Positions 37,805 through 46,478 of a stretch of 64,000 nt of DNA are shown here, piece by piece. The stretch's first letter is position 1, and every line of letters begins with the position of its first letter. The stretch comes from Bradyrhizobium erythrophlei (GTDB lineage Bacteria > Pseudomonadota > Alphaproteobacteria > Rhizobiales > Xanthobacteraceae), in contig NZ_LT670817.1 in the NCBI RefSeq assembly GCF_900129425.1, positions 8,460,001 through 8,524,000 of the forward strand. The letters run 5' to 3'. The notes under the pieces are model-generated. The model made no database searches, had not been told where the DNA came from, and worked only from the letters and a program-made list of their open reading frames with translations. The translations under genes and the position numbers were made by a program.

Positions 37805-38743
37805 TCACCCCCGCTTCCTGTTTGCCGTGTTCACCGGCGACACACCCATCATCTCTTTCACCACCTCCCCCAGCGCGGCAAAATCCGCCTTGCGCGGCGA
37901 GGTGCGGCGGAACGCAAGCCCGATGCTGCGGCCGGGCTGCGGATTCTCCAGGCGCAGGAATTTCACCCGGTCATCGCGTCGCTCGACGTCGGCGGCGATC
38001 TGCGGAATCAGCGTCACGCCATAGCCGTTGGCAACCATCTGGATCACGGTGGTCAGGCTGCTGGCGCCGAACGCCGTGCCACCGGCGCTCGCGGTACGGC
38101 CGCGCGCGGCGGTGGCGCAAAACGCCAGCGCCTGGTCGCGCAGGCAGTGTCCGTCTTCGAGCAGGATCAGGCGGCTTTGATCGATATCGCCGGCGGCAAT
38201 CCGCGTCGTCTCGCGGCGCGGATCGCTGGACGGCACCGCGAGCAGAAACAGGTCCTCGAACAAGGCGATGGTGTCGATGTCGGGCTCGCCGAGCGGCAAC
38301 GCCAGCATCGCGGCGTCGAGCGCGCCGTTCTTGATCTCCTCGACCAGTTGTCTGGTCTGGGTTTCCCGCAGATCGAGCCGCAATTCCGGAAACCGGGTTT
38401 GCAGGGCGGGGAGAATCCGCGGCAGCAGATAGGGCGCCAGCGAGGGAATCACCCCCAGCATCAGCCGCCCCGTCAGCAGGCCGCTGCGATGGCGGGCGAA
38501 ATCGACCAGATCGCGCGACGCCGACAGCACATCCTCGCCGCGCCGCGCGATCTCGCGCCCGACATCGGTCAGCATCGCGTCGCCCGGCCGCCGCTCCACC
38601 ACCGCGACGCCGAGCGTGCGCTCGAGATCGCGAATCTGCATCGACAATGCGGGCTGGGTCACGGCGCAGGCCTCGGCCGCGCGGCCGAAATGGCCGTGCT
38701 TGGCGAGCGCCGATAGATAACGAAGCTGTCGGAGCGTAATCAT
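37805..38743 (-). CDS. oxyR: Hydrogen-peroxide-sensing LysR-type regulator OxyR
   Basis: A 312-residue LysR regulator: N-terminal helix-turn-helix (FGRAAEACAVTQPALSMQIRDLE) and an effector domain. Two cysteines, Cys200 and Cys209 in GHCLRDQALAFC, match the redox pair of E. coli OxyR (Cys199/Cys208), so peroxide sensing by disulfide formation is very likely. I chose the ATG at 38743 (MITLRQLRYL), the normal LysR start; the open frame runs 26 codons further into the promoter region. It is divergent from katG with a perfect palindrome directly before its start codon. Confidence 0.93.
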   Translation of the reverse strand: MITLRQLRYLSALAKHGHFGRAAEACAVTQPALSMQIRDLERTLGVAVVERRPGDAMLTDVGREIARRGEDVLSASRDLVDFARHRSGLLTGRLMLGVIPSLAPYLLPRILPALQTRFPELRLDLRETQTRQLVEEIKNGALDAAMLALPLGEPDIDTIALFEDLFLLAVPSSDPRRETTRIAAGDIDQSRLILLEDGHCLRDQALAFCATAARGRTASAGGTAFGASSLTTVIQMVANGYGVTLIPQIAADVERRDDRVKFLRLENPQPGRSIGLAFRRTSPRKADFAALGEVVKEMMGVSPVNTANRKRG

Positions 38744-38766
38744 CCCGATCAGATAAACTGATCGGG
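38744..38766. promoter_or_regulatory. Perfect inverted repeat, candidate OxyR operator
   Basis: CCCGATCAG, ATAAA, CTGATCGGG: a perfect 9-bp inverted repeat next to the oxyR start codon, in the oxyR-katG gap. The inner ATCA-N7-TGAT has the same spacing as OxyR half-site pairs (ATAG-N7-CTAT) and fits the LysR T-N11-A pattern. Autoregulation of oxyR with activation of katG is the likely role; katG lies 218 bases away. Confidence 0.6.
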
Positions 38767-38983
38767 AGCTCAAGACAATTCGACTGGACCTGATGTTAGA
38801 TTTCTTCCAAACTGCCCTCACCGCGAATTCGGCAAAAGGGACGCCCGGTTTTGCCTCGCAATTCGTCAGCCCCCTGGAAACACAAAGCTTTTTGGAAACG
38901 CTGACGTCTCGGACGCGAACCGGATTTCGCTCCCATACCGAACCACCCGAACAAGAAAATTACAGAACACATTGGAGAGAACC

Positions 38984-41149
38984 ATGGACGCAAAGACTGA
39001 CGACAGCGCGGGCAAGTGCCCGTTCACCGGCGGCACCCGCGGACACAGGAACCGCGACTGGTGGCCAGAGCACCTCGATATCGGCGTGCTCCACACCAAC
39101 GCGCCCGCCGCCGATCCGATGGGCGAAGCGTTCGACTATGCCAAGGAATTCGAAAGCCTCGACCTCGACGCCGTGGTCAAGGACCTGCACGCCTTGATGA
39201 AGGACTCGCAGGCGTGGTGGCCCGCTGACTTCGGGCACTATGGCGGACTGTTCATCCGCATGGCGTGGCATAGCGCCGGTACGTACCGCATCACCGACGG
39301 TCGCGGCGGCGCCGGCGCCGGTCAGCAGCGCTTCGCGCCGCTCAACAGCTGGCCGGACAACGCGAACCTCGACAAGGCGCGCCGCCTGCTGTGGCCTATC
39401 AAGCAGAAGTATGGCCGCAAGATTTCCTGGGCTGACCTGATGGTTCTCACCGGCAACGTCGCCCTCGAATCGATGGGCTTCAAGACGTTCGGCTTTGCCG
39501 GCGGCCGCGCCGATGTGTGGGAGCCTGAAGAGCTCTATTGGGGTCCCGAGGGCACGTGGCTGGGCGACGAACGCTACAGCGGCGAACGCCAGCTGGCCGA
39601 ACCGCTCGGCGCGGTGCAGATGGGCCTGATCTACGTCAATCCAGAAGGCCCGAACGGCAATCCGGATCCGATCGGTGCAGCGAAGGACATCCGCGAAACG
39701 TTCTTCCGCATGGCGATGAACGACGAAGAGACCGTGGCGCTGATCGCCGGCGGTCATACTTTCGGCAAGACCCACGGTGCCGGCGATCCATCGCTGATCG
39801 GCGCCGAGCCGGAAGGCGCGGCCATCGAGGATCAGGGCCTCGGCTGGAAGAGCAAGCATGGCACCGGCTTCGGCGCCGACGCCATCACCGGCGGCCCGGA
39901 AGTGACATGGTCGCAGACCCCGACGCAATGGAGCAACTACTTCTTCGAGAACCTGTTCAAGTACGAATGGGAGCTGACGAAGAGCCCGGCCGGCGCCAAG
40001 CAGTGGAAGGCGAAAGGCGCCGAGGCCACGATCCCCGACGCATATGACAAGTCGAAGAAGCATGTCCCGACCATGCTGACCACGGACCTCGCGCTGCGCT
40101 TCGACCCGGCCTACGAGAAGATCTCGCGGCGCTTCTACGAGCATCCGGACCAGTTCGCGGACGCTTTTGCCCGCGCCTGGTTCAAGCTCACGCACCGCGA
40201 CATGGGGCCGATCGTGCGGTATCGCGGCAAGCTCGTGCCGAAGGAAACGCTCATCTGGCAGGACCCGATCCCCGCGGTGGATCATCCGCTGATCGGGGAG
40301 CAGGACATCGCGGCATTGAAGGCGAAAATCCTCGCATCCGGCCTGACTGTTTCACAGCTGGTCTCGACCGCCTGGGCATCGGCCTCGACGTTCCGCGGCT
40401 CCGACAAACGCGGCGGCGCCAACGGTGCACGCATCCGCCTGAGCCCGCAGAAGGATTGGCACGTGAACAATCCGCCCGAGCTGGCGAAGGTCCTCTCGAG
40501 CCTCGAAGCGATCCGGAAGGAGTCTGGCAAGAAAGTGTCCCTCGCCGATCTGATCGTTCTCGGCGGCAGCGCCGCCATCGAGAAGGCGGCGAAGGACGCC
40601 GGTCTGACCGTGACGGTCCCGTTCACGCCTGGCCGCATGGACGCGTCGCAGGAGCAGACCGACGCCGCCTCCTTCGCACCGCTCGAACCACGCGCTGACG
40701 GCTTCCGCAACTATATCAGCGGCAAGCGGCAGTTCATGATGCCGGAGGAAGCCCTGGTGGATCGGGCGCAACTGATGACGCTGACGGCTCCAGAAATGAC
40801 GGTGCTCGTCGGCGGCCTGCGCGTGCTCGGCGCCAATGCCGGCAATTTGAAGCACGGCGTCTTCACCAAGAAGCCGCAGACGCTGACCAACGACTTCTTC
40901 GTCAACCTCCTCGACATGAGCACGGAGTGGCAGCCGGTCGGCTCCGACGGCGAGTACGAGGGCCGCGACCGCAAGACAAAGGCGGTGAAGTGGACCGGCA
41001 CACGCGTCGACCTGATCTTCGGGGCGCATTCCCAGCTCCGCGCCATCGCGGAAGTCTATGGAAGCGCGGACGCCAAGGAGAAGTTTGCGAAAGACTTCGT
41101 CAAGGCGTGGACCAAGGTGATGAACGCTGATCGCTTCGATCTTGCCTGA
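38984..41149 (+). CDS. katG: Catalase-peroxidase
   Basis: A 721-residue bifunctional haem enzyme that destroys hydrogen peroxide. The distal pocket is RMAWHSAGTYR (Trp95, His96), the proximal His is His258 in GGHTFGKTHGA, and all three residues of the Met-Tyr-Trp crosslink needed for catalase activity are in place (Trp95, Tyr217, Met243) with the same spacing as in Mycobacterium tuberculosis KatG. The second, haem-free repeat domain covers about 425-715. GGAGAG precedes the ATG. It is divergent from oxyR, which presumably induces it under peroxide stress, and ends at a terminator. Confidence 0.97.
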   Translation: MDAKTDDSAGKCPFTGGTRGHRNRDWWPEHLDIGVLHTNAPAADPMGEAFDYAKEFESLDLDAVVKDLHALMKDSQAWWPADFGHYGGLFIRMAWHSAGTYRITDGRGGAGAGQQRFAPLNSWPDNANLDKARRLLWPIKQKYGRKISWADLMVLTGNVALESMGFKTFGFAGGRADVWEPEELYWGPEGTWLGDERYSGERQLAEPLGAVQMGLIYVNPEGPNGNPDPIGAAKDIRETFFRMAMNDEETVALIAGGHTFGKTHGAGDPSLIGAEPEGAAIEDQGLGWKSKHGTGFGADAITGGPEVTWSQTPTQWSNYFFENLFKYEWELTKSPAGAKQWKAKGAEATIPDAYDKSKKHVPTMLTTDLALRFDPAYEKISRRFYEHPDQFADAFARAWFKLTHRDMGPIVRYRGKLVPKETLIWQDPIPAVDHPLIGEQDIAALKAKILASGLTVSQLVSTAWASASTFRGSDKRGGANGARIRLSPQKDWHVNNPPELAKVLSSLEAIRKESGKKVSLADLIVLGGSAAIEKAAKDAGLTVTVPFTPGRMDASQEQTDAASFAPLEPRADGFRNYISGKRQFMMPEEALVDRAQLMTLTAPEMTVLVGGLRVLGANAGNLKHGVFTKKPQTLTNDFFVNLLDMSTEWQPVGSDGEYEGRDRKTKAVKWTGTRVDLIFGAHSQLRAIAEVYGSADAKEKFAKDFVKAWTKVMNADRFDLA

Positions 41150-41181
41150 TCGCTGCTTTCCGCACTAAATTGCACTTGGAG

Positions 41182-41213
41182 AAGCCCCTGCGATATTATC
41201 GCGGGGGCTTTTT
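41182..41213 (+). terminator. Intrinsic terminator after katG
   Basis: AAGCCCC (41182-41188) pairs with GGGGCTT (41204-41210), with GCGAT/ATCGC continuing the stem inside; TTTTT follows to 41213. It lies 33 bases after the katG stop codon. Confidence 0.9.
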
Positions 41214-41222
41214 CTTTCACCC

Positions 41223-41332
41223 GTCATTCCGGACGGTCCGCGACGCGGACCGATCCGGGATCTCGAGGCGAGGCGCGAGATTGTCTCCGGGGGATTCCGG
41301 GCTCGCGCGTTGCACGCGCGCCCCGGAATGAC
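41223..41332. repeat. Dispersed palindromic repeat, family B
   Basis: GTCATTCCGGACGG at the left and CCCCGGAATGAC at the right, with GGTCCGCGACGCGGACC and GCGCGTTGCACGCGC as inner hairpins. It lies between the katG terminator and the GNAT gene. Confidence 0.85.
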
Positions 41333-41367
41333 GAATATAGGGTGACACCCTTCCGAGAACTCCGCCA

Positions 41368-41829
41368 ATGCCGCCAACAATCCGCCCTGCCCGCCCGGAC
41401 GAATATGACGAGATTGCCCGGGTCTGGATGAACAGCTTCTGCTCGACCGGGCTGGAAGCGCCCAGCAATTTCCTGCTGGCAAAGTTGCGCGCGCGGGTGC
41501 CTCTGGAGGTCGAGAAGGGCTGGAGCCTGTTCGTCGCCGACGATGACGGCGTGCTGGCGGCAATGCTGGCGCTGCACCTGCCGCGCCGCTATCTCGATCA
41601 GTTATTCGTCGCGCCGGAATATCAGGGCCGGAGCCTTGGAAGAACGCTGCTCGCCTTCACGCGAGAACATCTGCCCGACGAAATCGAGCTGCGCTGCATC
41701 CGCGAAAATGAAAAGGCATGGCGCTGGTATGAGCGCGAGGGATTCCTTTTCGAAAAGGAAGCGGTCGAGCCGATGACCGGATTTGTCATGAAGTATTATC
41801 GGTGGAAGAAGGAAGGGACCTCCCAATGA
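41368..41829 (+). CDS. GNAT-family N-acetyltransferase
   Basis: A 153-residue acetyltransferase of unknown substrate. The fold is complete: N-terminal IRPARPDEYDEIARVW, acetyl-CoA loop LFVAPEYQGRSLGRTLLAF (Q/R-x2-G-x-G/A), and IRENEKAWRWYEREGF near the end. No ribosome site stronger than GAGAACT lies before the ATG. It overlaps the next gene (a glutathione transferase) by four bases, so the two are co-translated. Targets may be a small amine or a protein N terminus; nothing in the context decides it. Confidence 0.82.
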   Translation: MPPTIRPARPDEYDEIARVWMNSFCSTGLEAPSNFLLAKLRARVPLEVEKGWSLFVADDDGVLAAMLALHLPRRYLDQLFVAPEYQGRSLGRTLLAFTREHLPDEIELRCIRENEKAWRWYEREGFLFEKEAVEPMTGFVMKYYRWKKEGTSQ

Positions 41830-42422
41830 TGAAACTCTACTGGTCGCCCCGTTCGCGCTCATTCTCCTCGCTGTGGCTAATGGAAGAGACCAGGCAGCCC
41901 TATGAGCGGGTGCTGACCGATATTTCCACCGGCGCGCAAAAGACGCCCGAATATCTTGCGATCAATCCGATGGGCAAGGTGCCGGCGCTGAAAGACGGCG
42001 AGGCGACGCTGGCCGAAGCCGCCGCGATCTGCGCCTATGTCGCCGAACGCTATCCCGAGGCGAAACTTGCGCCGCCGCTGGGCGATCCCCTCCGCGCCAA
42101 ATATCTCTACTGGCTGTTTTTCGGACCCGGCTGCGTCGAGCCTGCCATGGTGCAGCTTGCCACCAAGATCGAGATGAATTCGATAGCCGCAGGCTGGGGC
42201 GACGCGCAGCGGGTGTTCGATGTGCTCGACGCCGCGCTGAAGCGCGGGCCCTGGCTGCTCGGCGAATCATTTTCGGCCGCCGATATCGCGATCGGGTCAG
42301 GGTTGAATTTCGCGGTGCGGCTGTTCAAGATGGTGCCGTCGCGGCCGTCGTTCGACGCCTATATCGATCGCTGCGCGGCGCGGCCGGCCTTCCAGCGGGC
42401 GAGCGTGATCGCGGCGGGATAG
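41826..42422 (+). CDS. Glutathione S-transferase family protein
   Basis: A 198-residue cytosolic GST. The N-terminal thioredoxin-like domain (1-80) starts MKLYWSPRSRSFSSLWLMEE and has the cis-Pro region in MGKVPALKDG and the ATLAEAAAIC Glu that binds the glutathione gamma-glutamyl group. The all-helical C-terminal domain follows (about 90-195), with FSAADIAIGSGL, the family's folding motif. Two start codons are adjacent (41826, 41829); the first overlaps the GNAT stop codon. Substrate unknown; detoxification of electrophiles is the family role. Confidence 0.87.
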   Translation: MMKLYWSPRSRSFSSLWLMEETRQPYERVLTDISTGAQKTPEYLAINPMGKVPALKDGEATLAEAAAICAYVAERYPEAKLAPPLGDPLRAKYLYWLFFGPGCVEPAMVQLATKIEMNSIAAGWGDAQRVFDVLDAALKRGPWLLGESFSAADIAIGSGLNFAVRLFKMVPSRPSFDAYIDRCAARPAFQRASVIAAG

Positions 42423-42434
42423 CGAAGGTAATCG

Positions 42435-42569
42435 TGTCCCGGACGCGGTGCAGCGTCTTTCACGCTGCTCCGCAGAGCCGGGACCTAGACGCGTGGAGCA
42501 CTCAATGGGCCCCGGATCAGCAGCGCACCGCGCCGCAAGTGCAGCGCGCTGCGCAGCATCCGGGGCACG
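42435..42569. repeat. Dispersed palindromic element, family unclear
   Basis: Starts GTCCCGGACG and ends CATCCGGGGCAC, with GCAGCG/CGCTGC arms inside. It resembles family B in size and place, in the gap between the convergent GST and fabI genes, but differs in sequence. Confidence 0.6.
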
Positions 42570-42591
42570 CCGAAGCGTGAGGCGAATGCCG

Positions 42592-43398
42592 CTACTCCGC
42601 GCCGCCCTTCAAATCTTCCGGCCGCGGCATCGAGATGATGTTGTAGCCGGAATCGACGTAGTGAATTTCGCCGGTGACGCCGCCCGACAGATCGGACAGC
42701 AAATACAAGGCCGAGCCGCCGAGTTCATCCAGCGTCACGCCACGGCCGAGCGGCGAGTGCTTCTGCTGGAAAGCAAACATCGCGCGTGCCTCGCCAATGC
42801 CCGAGCCGGCAAGCGTACGCACCGGACCGGCCGAAATCGTGTTCACCCGGATGCCGCGCGAACCGAAATCGGCGGCGAGATAGCGCACGGAGGCTTCCAG
42901 CGCGGCCTTGGCGACGCCCATCACGTTATAATTCGGCATCACGCGGGTCGAACCACCAAAGGTCAGCGTGATCATCGCCCCACCGGATGCGGGCATCAGC
43001 TCGGCCGCGCGTCTGGCAAGTTCGGTGAACGAAAAACACGAGATCAGCATCGTGCGCGAAAAATTTTCGCGCGAGGTATCTGCATAGCGCCCCTTCAACT
43101 CGTTCTTGTCGGAGAACGCGATGGCGTGAACCAGAAAATCCAGCTGTCCCCATTTGTCGCGCAACGCCTCGAACACCGCGTCGACACTGCCGATGTCCTC
43201 GACATCGCAAGGCAGGACCAGCGGTACCCCCAGCGATTCGGCCAGCGGCCTGACGCGCTTGCCCAGCGCCTCGCCCTGATAGGTGAAGGCGAGCTCGGCG
43301 CCCTGCGCCGCGAGCGTCTTGGCAATGCCCCAGGCAATCGAGTGATCATTGGCGACGCCCATGATCAGCCCGCGCTTGCCCTTCATCAGGTCGTTCAT
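42592..43398 (-). CDS. fabI: Enoyl-[acyl-carrier-protein] reductase (NADH)
   Basis: A 268-residue short-chain dehydrogenase-fold enzyme that reduces trans-2-enoyl-ACP in each round of fatty-acid elongation. The active pair is Tyr157-x6-Lys164 (YNVMGVAK), with GVANDHSIAWGIA at the cofactor site; this arrangement is that of the triclosan-sensitive FabI class. I start it at the ATG at 43398 because the 17 codons further upstream come from a dispersed repeat. It is the last gene of fabA-fabB-fabI, separated from fabB by that repeat. Confidence 0.95.
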   Translation of the reverse strand: MNDLMKGKRGLIMGVANDHSIAWGIAKTLAAQGAELAFTYQGEALGKRVRPLAESLGVPLVLPCDVEDIGSVDAVFEALRDKWGQLDFLVHAIAFSDKNELKGRYADTSRENFSRTMLISCFSFTELARRAAELMPASGGAMITLTFGGSTRVMPNYNVMGVAKAALEASVRYLAADFGSRGIRVNTISAGPVRTLAGSGIGEARAMFAFQQKHSPLGRGVTLDELGGSALYLLSDLSGGVTGEIHYVDSGYNIISMPRPEDLKGGAE

Positions 43399-43420
43399 CG
43401 TCCCAGCGCTTTCTCTTTCG

Positions 43421-43547
43421 TCGTGCCCGGGTTTGTCCCGGGCATCCACGTCTTCCGAGCCGCGTGTGAATCAAGACGTGGATAGCCGGGAGCGCAGACA
43501 AGTGTACGTAGTCTGCGTCAGGCAGACCACTGTGCCCGGCCATGACG
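43421..43547. repeat. Dispersed palindromic repeat, family C
   Basis: Opens CGTGCCCGGGTTTGTCCCGGGCATCC (arms GCCCGGG and CCCGGGC), contains ATCCACGTCTT pairing with AAGACGTGGAT, and closes GTGCCCGGCCATGACG. It also holds GTGTACGTAGTCTGC-type sequence. It lies between fabB and fabI and overlaps the false 5' extension of fabI. Confidence 0.85.
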
Positions 43548-43578
43548 TCGACTTGGGTTATTTAGCCAGTCCAAAATC

Positions 43579-44802
43579 TCACGCATCCATCCGCCTGAAC
43601 ACCAGCGTGGCGTTGGTGCCGCCGAAGCCGAAGGAATTCGAGAGCACGGTTCCCAAACTTGCGTTGTCGATGCGCTTGCGCACGATCGGCATGTCGGCGA
43701 AGACCGGATCGAGCTCGGTGATATTGGCGCTTTCGCAGATGAAACCGTTGTTCATCATCAACAGCGAATAGATCGCTTCCTGCACGCCGGTGGCGCCGAG
43801 CGAATGTCCGGTGAGCGCCTTGGTGGCGGAAATCGGCGGACACTTGTCGCCGGTCCCGAACACTTTGCGGATCGCCTCGATTTCCGGCGGATCGCCCGCC
43901 GGTGTCGAGGTGGCGTGCGGATTGATGTAATCGATCCTGGTATCCACGGTTGCCATCGCCATGCGCATGCAGCGCTCCGCGCCCTCGCCCGAGGGCGCTA
44001 CCATGTCGTAGCCGTCGGAGGTAGCGCCGTAGCCGACGATTTCGCCGTAGATGCGGGCGCCGCGCGCCTTGGCGTGTTCGAGTTCCTCGAGCACCACCAC
44101 GCCGGCGCCGCCGGCAATGACAAAGCCGTCGCGGCTGATGTCGTAGGGGCGGGAAGCGGTCGCGGGCGTATCGTTGTATTTCGACGACATCGCGCCCATC
44201 GCGTCGAACAGCACCGACAGCGACCAGTCGAGTTCTTCGCAGCCGCCCGCGAAAATAATATCCTGCTTGCCGATCTGAATGGTCTCGTAGGCGTTGCCGA
44301 TGCAATGGTTCGACGTGGCGCAGGCCGACGAGATCGAATAGTTCACGCCCTTGATCTTGAACCAGGTCGCCAGTGTCGCCGACGCGGTCGAGGACATCGC
44401 CTTCGGCACCGCGAACGGTCCGACCCGCTTCGGTCCCTTGGTGCGGGTAATATCGGCGGCTTCCACGATGGTGCGGGCCGACGGGCCGCCGGAGCCCATG
44501 ATGATGCCGGTGCGAACGTTGGAAACTTCAGTGGACTCAAGACCGGAGTCCTGGATCGCCTGCTCCATCGCTACGTGATTCCACGCAGCACCTTCGCCGA
44601 GAAACCGCATCGCGCGCCGATCGATGACGCCGGCCGGATCAAGCGTCGGCGCGCCCTGCACCTGGGAGCGGAAACCGAGTTCGGCATACTTGTCCGCGCG
44701 GGTGATCCCGGACTTCGCCTCGTGGAGACTCGCAAGTACTTCCTGGGTGTTGTTTCCGATGGACGAGACGATGCCCATCCCCGTGATGACAACCCGCCTC
44801 AT
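43579..44802 (-). CDS. fabB: 3-oxoacyl-[acyl-carrier-protein] synthase I
   Basis: A 407-residue condensing enzyme. The Cys-His-His catalytic set is present: Cys161 in SSACATSNHCIG, His in NPHATSTPAGD and His in KALTGHSLGATG. It is adjacent to fabA, the pairing that defines FabB, which elongates the cis-3-decenoyl-ACP made by FabA and so commits carbon to unsaturated fatty acids. It follows fabA by 79 bases on the minus strand. Confidence 0.95.
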   Translation of the reverse strand: MRRVVITGMGIVSSIGNNTQEVLASLHEAKSGITRADKYAELGFRSQVQGAPTLDPAGVIDRRAMRFLGEGAAWNHVAMEQAIQDSGLESTEVSNVRTGIIMGSGGPSARTIVEAADITRTKGPKRVGPFAVPKAMSSTASATLATWFKIKGVNYSISSACATSNHCIGNAYETIQIGKQDIIFAGGCEELDWSLSVLFDAMGAMSSKYNDTPATASRPYDISRDGFVIAGGAGVVVLEELEHAKARGARIYGEIVGYGATSDGYDMVAPSGEGAERCMRMAMATVDTRIDYINPHATSTPAGDPPEIEAIRKVFGTGDKCPPISATKALTGHSLGATGVQEAIYSLLMMNNGFICESANITELDPVFADMPIVRKRIDNASLGTVLSNSFGFGGTNATLVFRRMDA

Positions 44803-44881
44803 GATCGCCTCGCCCTGTCGTTGCGTTTTGTGTGATGGCCGTCCTCAGGCGAACATCGCCTTGCCGGCCGGAGCAGGTAAT

Positions 44882-45412
44882 TTACGTTCCCGGCTGCAAT
44901 GCGGCACCCTGCTTTAAGAGCCCCACCCTCAGATCCTTGGCGCGATAGATAATCTCGTCATCGGCCGAAAGCCAGCCGTCGGCGATGCCCAGCCAGAGCT
45001 TTAGGCGCATCACGCGCTTGATGTCGACGTTGTACACAATCTTGCGGACGTTCGGCATCACCTGACCGGCAAGCTTCAATTCGCCAAGGCCCAGCGCCCG
45101 ACCGCGTCCTTCGCCGCCGCTCCAGCCGAGAAAGAAGCCGACCATCTGCCAGAGCGCGTCGAGGCCGAGGCAACCGGGCATCACCGGATCGCCCTTGAAA
45201 TGACAGCCGAAGAACCAGAGATCCGGCTTCACATCGAGTTCGGCGCGCACAAAGCCCTTGCCATATTCGCCGCCGGTCTGGGAAATTTCGCTGATGCGGT
45301 CGAACATTAACATCGGCGGCAGCGGCAACTGCGCGTTGCCCGGACCAAACAGCTCGCCCCGACCGCATGCCAGCAGATCCTCGTATTCGTAACCGGCCCG
45401 CCGATCCAGCAT
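44882..45412 (-). CDS. fabA: 3-hydroxydecanoyl-[acyl-carrier-protein] dehydratase/isomerase
   Basis: A 176-residue hot-dog-fold enzyme that dehydrates 3-hydroxydecanoyl-ACP and isomerises the product to cis-3, the branch point of anaerobic unsaturated fatty-acid synthesis. Catalytic His71 is in FFGCHFKGDPVMPGCLG, followed by GLDALWQ with the partner Asp. It is first in fabA-fabB-fabI and is divergent from irr. Confidence 0.95.
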   Translation of the reverse strand: MLDRRAGYEYEDLLACGRGELFGPGNAQLPLPPMLMFDRISEISQTGGEYGKGFVRAELDVKPDLWFFGCHFKGDPVMPGCLGLDALWQMVGFFLGWSGGEGRGRALGLGELKLAGQVMPNVRKIVYNVDIKRVMRLKLWLGIADGWLSADDEIIYRAKDLRVGLLKQGAALQPGT

Positions 45413-45759
45413 TGTGTCCCGCCTCTCTCAAAGTCCCGTGCAGCGTTTCTTGCGAAATGGACCGGTTTCGCGTGGGAAGCACGCCATTTGTCTTAAAAAT
45501 TGGTGCTGATACGGCAAATCAGGATGCGATGCAGAGTCCGCCGCTCACCCTTGCCGAAATCGCATAGCCAAGTCCGCGCGCTCTCTATCATAGGCCCCGC
45601 AGGCGGCAAAGCACCGTGACCGGGCAAATCGCCGCGTCCGGTCGGGTTCTCTGTAACCACGGCTCCGTTCTAGTTGCGAAAAACTTGCATCTGACAGATT
45701 TCTTTCTTATATTCCACAATGATAGTGCTGAGATGGTGAGTGCGGTGGCTGAAGTGGGA
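45413..45759. other. Divergent fabA/irr control region
   Basis: This 347-base gap must carry promoters for the fab operon (minus) and irr (plus). On the plus strand a promoter candidate for irr is at 45685-45713. On the minus strand the complement of 45485-45525 has TTGCCG, 16 bases, TAAGAC, a weak candidate for fabA. No clear iron-control-element inverted repeat (TTTAGAA-N3-TTCTAAA type) was seen. Confidence 0.5.
45685..45713 (+). promoter_or_regulatory. Candidate sigma-70-type promoter of irr
   Basis: TTGCAT (45685-45690), a 17-base spacer and TATATT (45708-45713), about 47 bases before the irr start codon, in an AT-rich island. Confidence 0.6.
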
Positions 45760-46251
45760 ATGAGCGACAACGGTTCGGTTTTGAATGATGACACCGTCAA
45801 TCCGGCGGCCCGCCATGCGGGACGCGAGCCGGCGCTGACCGGCTGTCCCTGGCACGATGTCAACGAGATGCTGCAGGCTGCAGGCCTGCGTCCGACCCGT
45901 CAGCGCATGGCGTTGGGCTGGCTGTTGTTCGGCAAGGGCGCGCGCCACCTCACCGCGGAAATGCTTTACGAGGAAGCCACACTGGCCAAGGTCCCGGTGT
46001 CACTCGCCACCGTTTACAACACGCTCAACCAGCTGACCGATGCCGGCTTGCTGCGCCAGGTCAGCGTCGACGGCACCAAGACGTATTTCGACACCAACGT
46101 GTCGACGCATCACCACTTCTATCTCGAAAACAACCACGAACTGGTCGATATCCCGGATCCGCATCTGGTGCTGCAGGAGATGCCGGAAGTGCCCGAAGGC
46201 TACGAGATCGCCCGGGTCGACATGGTCGTGCGGCTGCGCAAGAAGCGCTGA
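45760..46251 (+). CDS. irr: Iron response regulator Irr
   Basis: A 163-residue Fur-superfamily regulator that controls haem synthesis and iron genes in response to haem. Both hallmarks of Bradyrhizobium japonicum Irr are at the published positions: the haem regulatory motif Cys29-Pro30 (GCPWHDVNEML), which allows haem-triggered degradation, and the three-histidine site His117-119 (STHHHFYLEN). I chose the ATG at 45760 to match that numbering; the frame continues upstream without family likeness. It is divergent from fabA. Fur/Mur, encoded at 16257, is a known repressor of irr in B. japonicum. Confidence 0.95.
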   Translation: MSDNGSVLNDDTVNPAARHAGREPALTGCPWHDVNEMLQAAGLRPTRQRMALGWLLFGKGARHLTAEMLYEEATLAKVPVSLATVYNTLNQLTDAGLLRQVSVDGTKTYFDTNVSTHHHFYLENNHELVDIPDPHLVLQEMPEVPEGYEIARVDMVVRLRKKR

Positions 46252-46359
46252 GGCGCGTCGTCCCGGCGAACGCCCGGGGGCCATCCCGACTAGCATTGAT
46301 GACTTGAAGAAGGCGTTGATTTGAGCGCGGATACTCGCGCGCGAACGTCCTCATCTTCT

Positions 46360-46437
46360 GTCATTCCGGGATGCGCGAAGCGCAGACCCGGAATCTGGAG
46401 ATTCCGGCTCCGCTCGTTGCCGAGCGCCCCGGAACGA
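46360..46437. repeat. Dispersed palindromic repeat, family B
   Basis: GTCATTCCGGG at the left, CCGGAATCTGGAGATTCCGG in the middle and GCGCCCCGGAACGA at the right. It lies between the convergent irr and SH3 genes. The inner palindrome has one mismatch relative to the copies at 3527 and 17453. Confidence 0.8.
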
Positions 46438-46478
46438 GCACGCAGGCAAATTTCCAGCCGCTGCTCGAGAGAGGGAAG

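Noticed and set aside
38984..41149. katG as a recently transferred gene
   Set aside because: Its base composition and codon use look like its neighbours', it is paired with its regulator oxyR, and it ends at a normal terminator.
43399..43449. 17-codon extension of fabI (MDARDKPGHDE-type start)
   Set aside because: It is translated from the family C repeat, a frequent source of false starts in these genomes; FabI begins at 43398.
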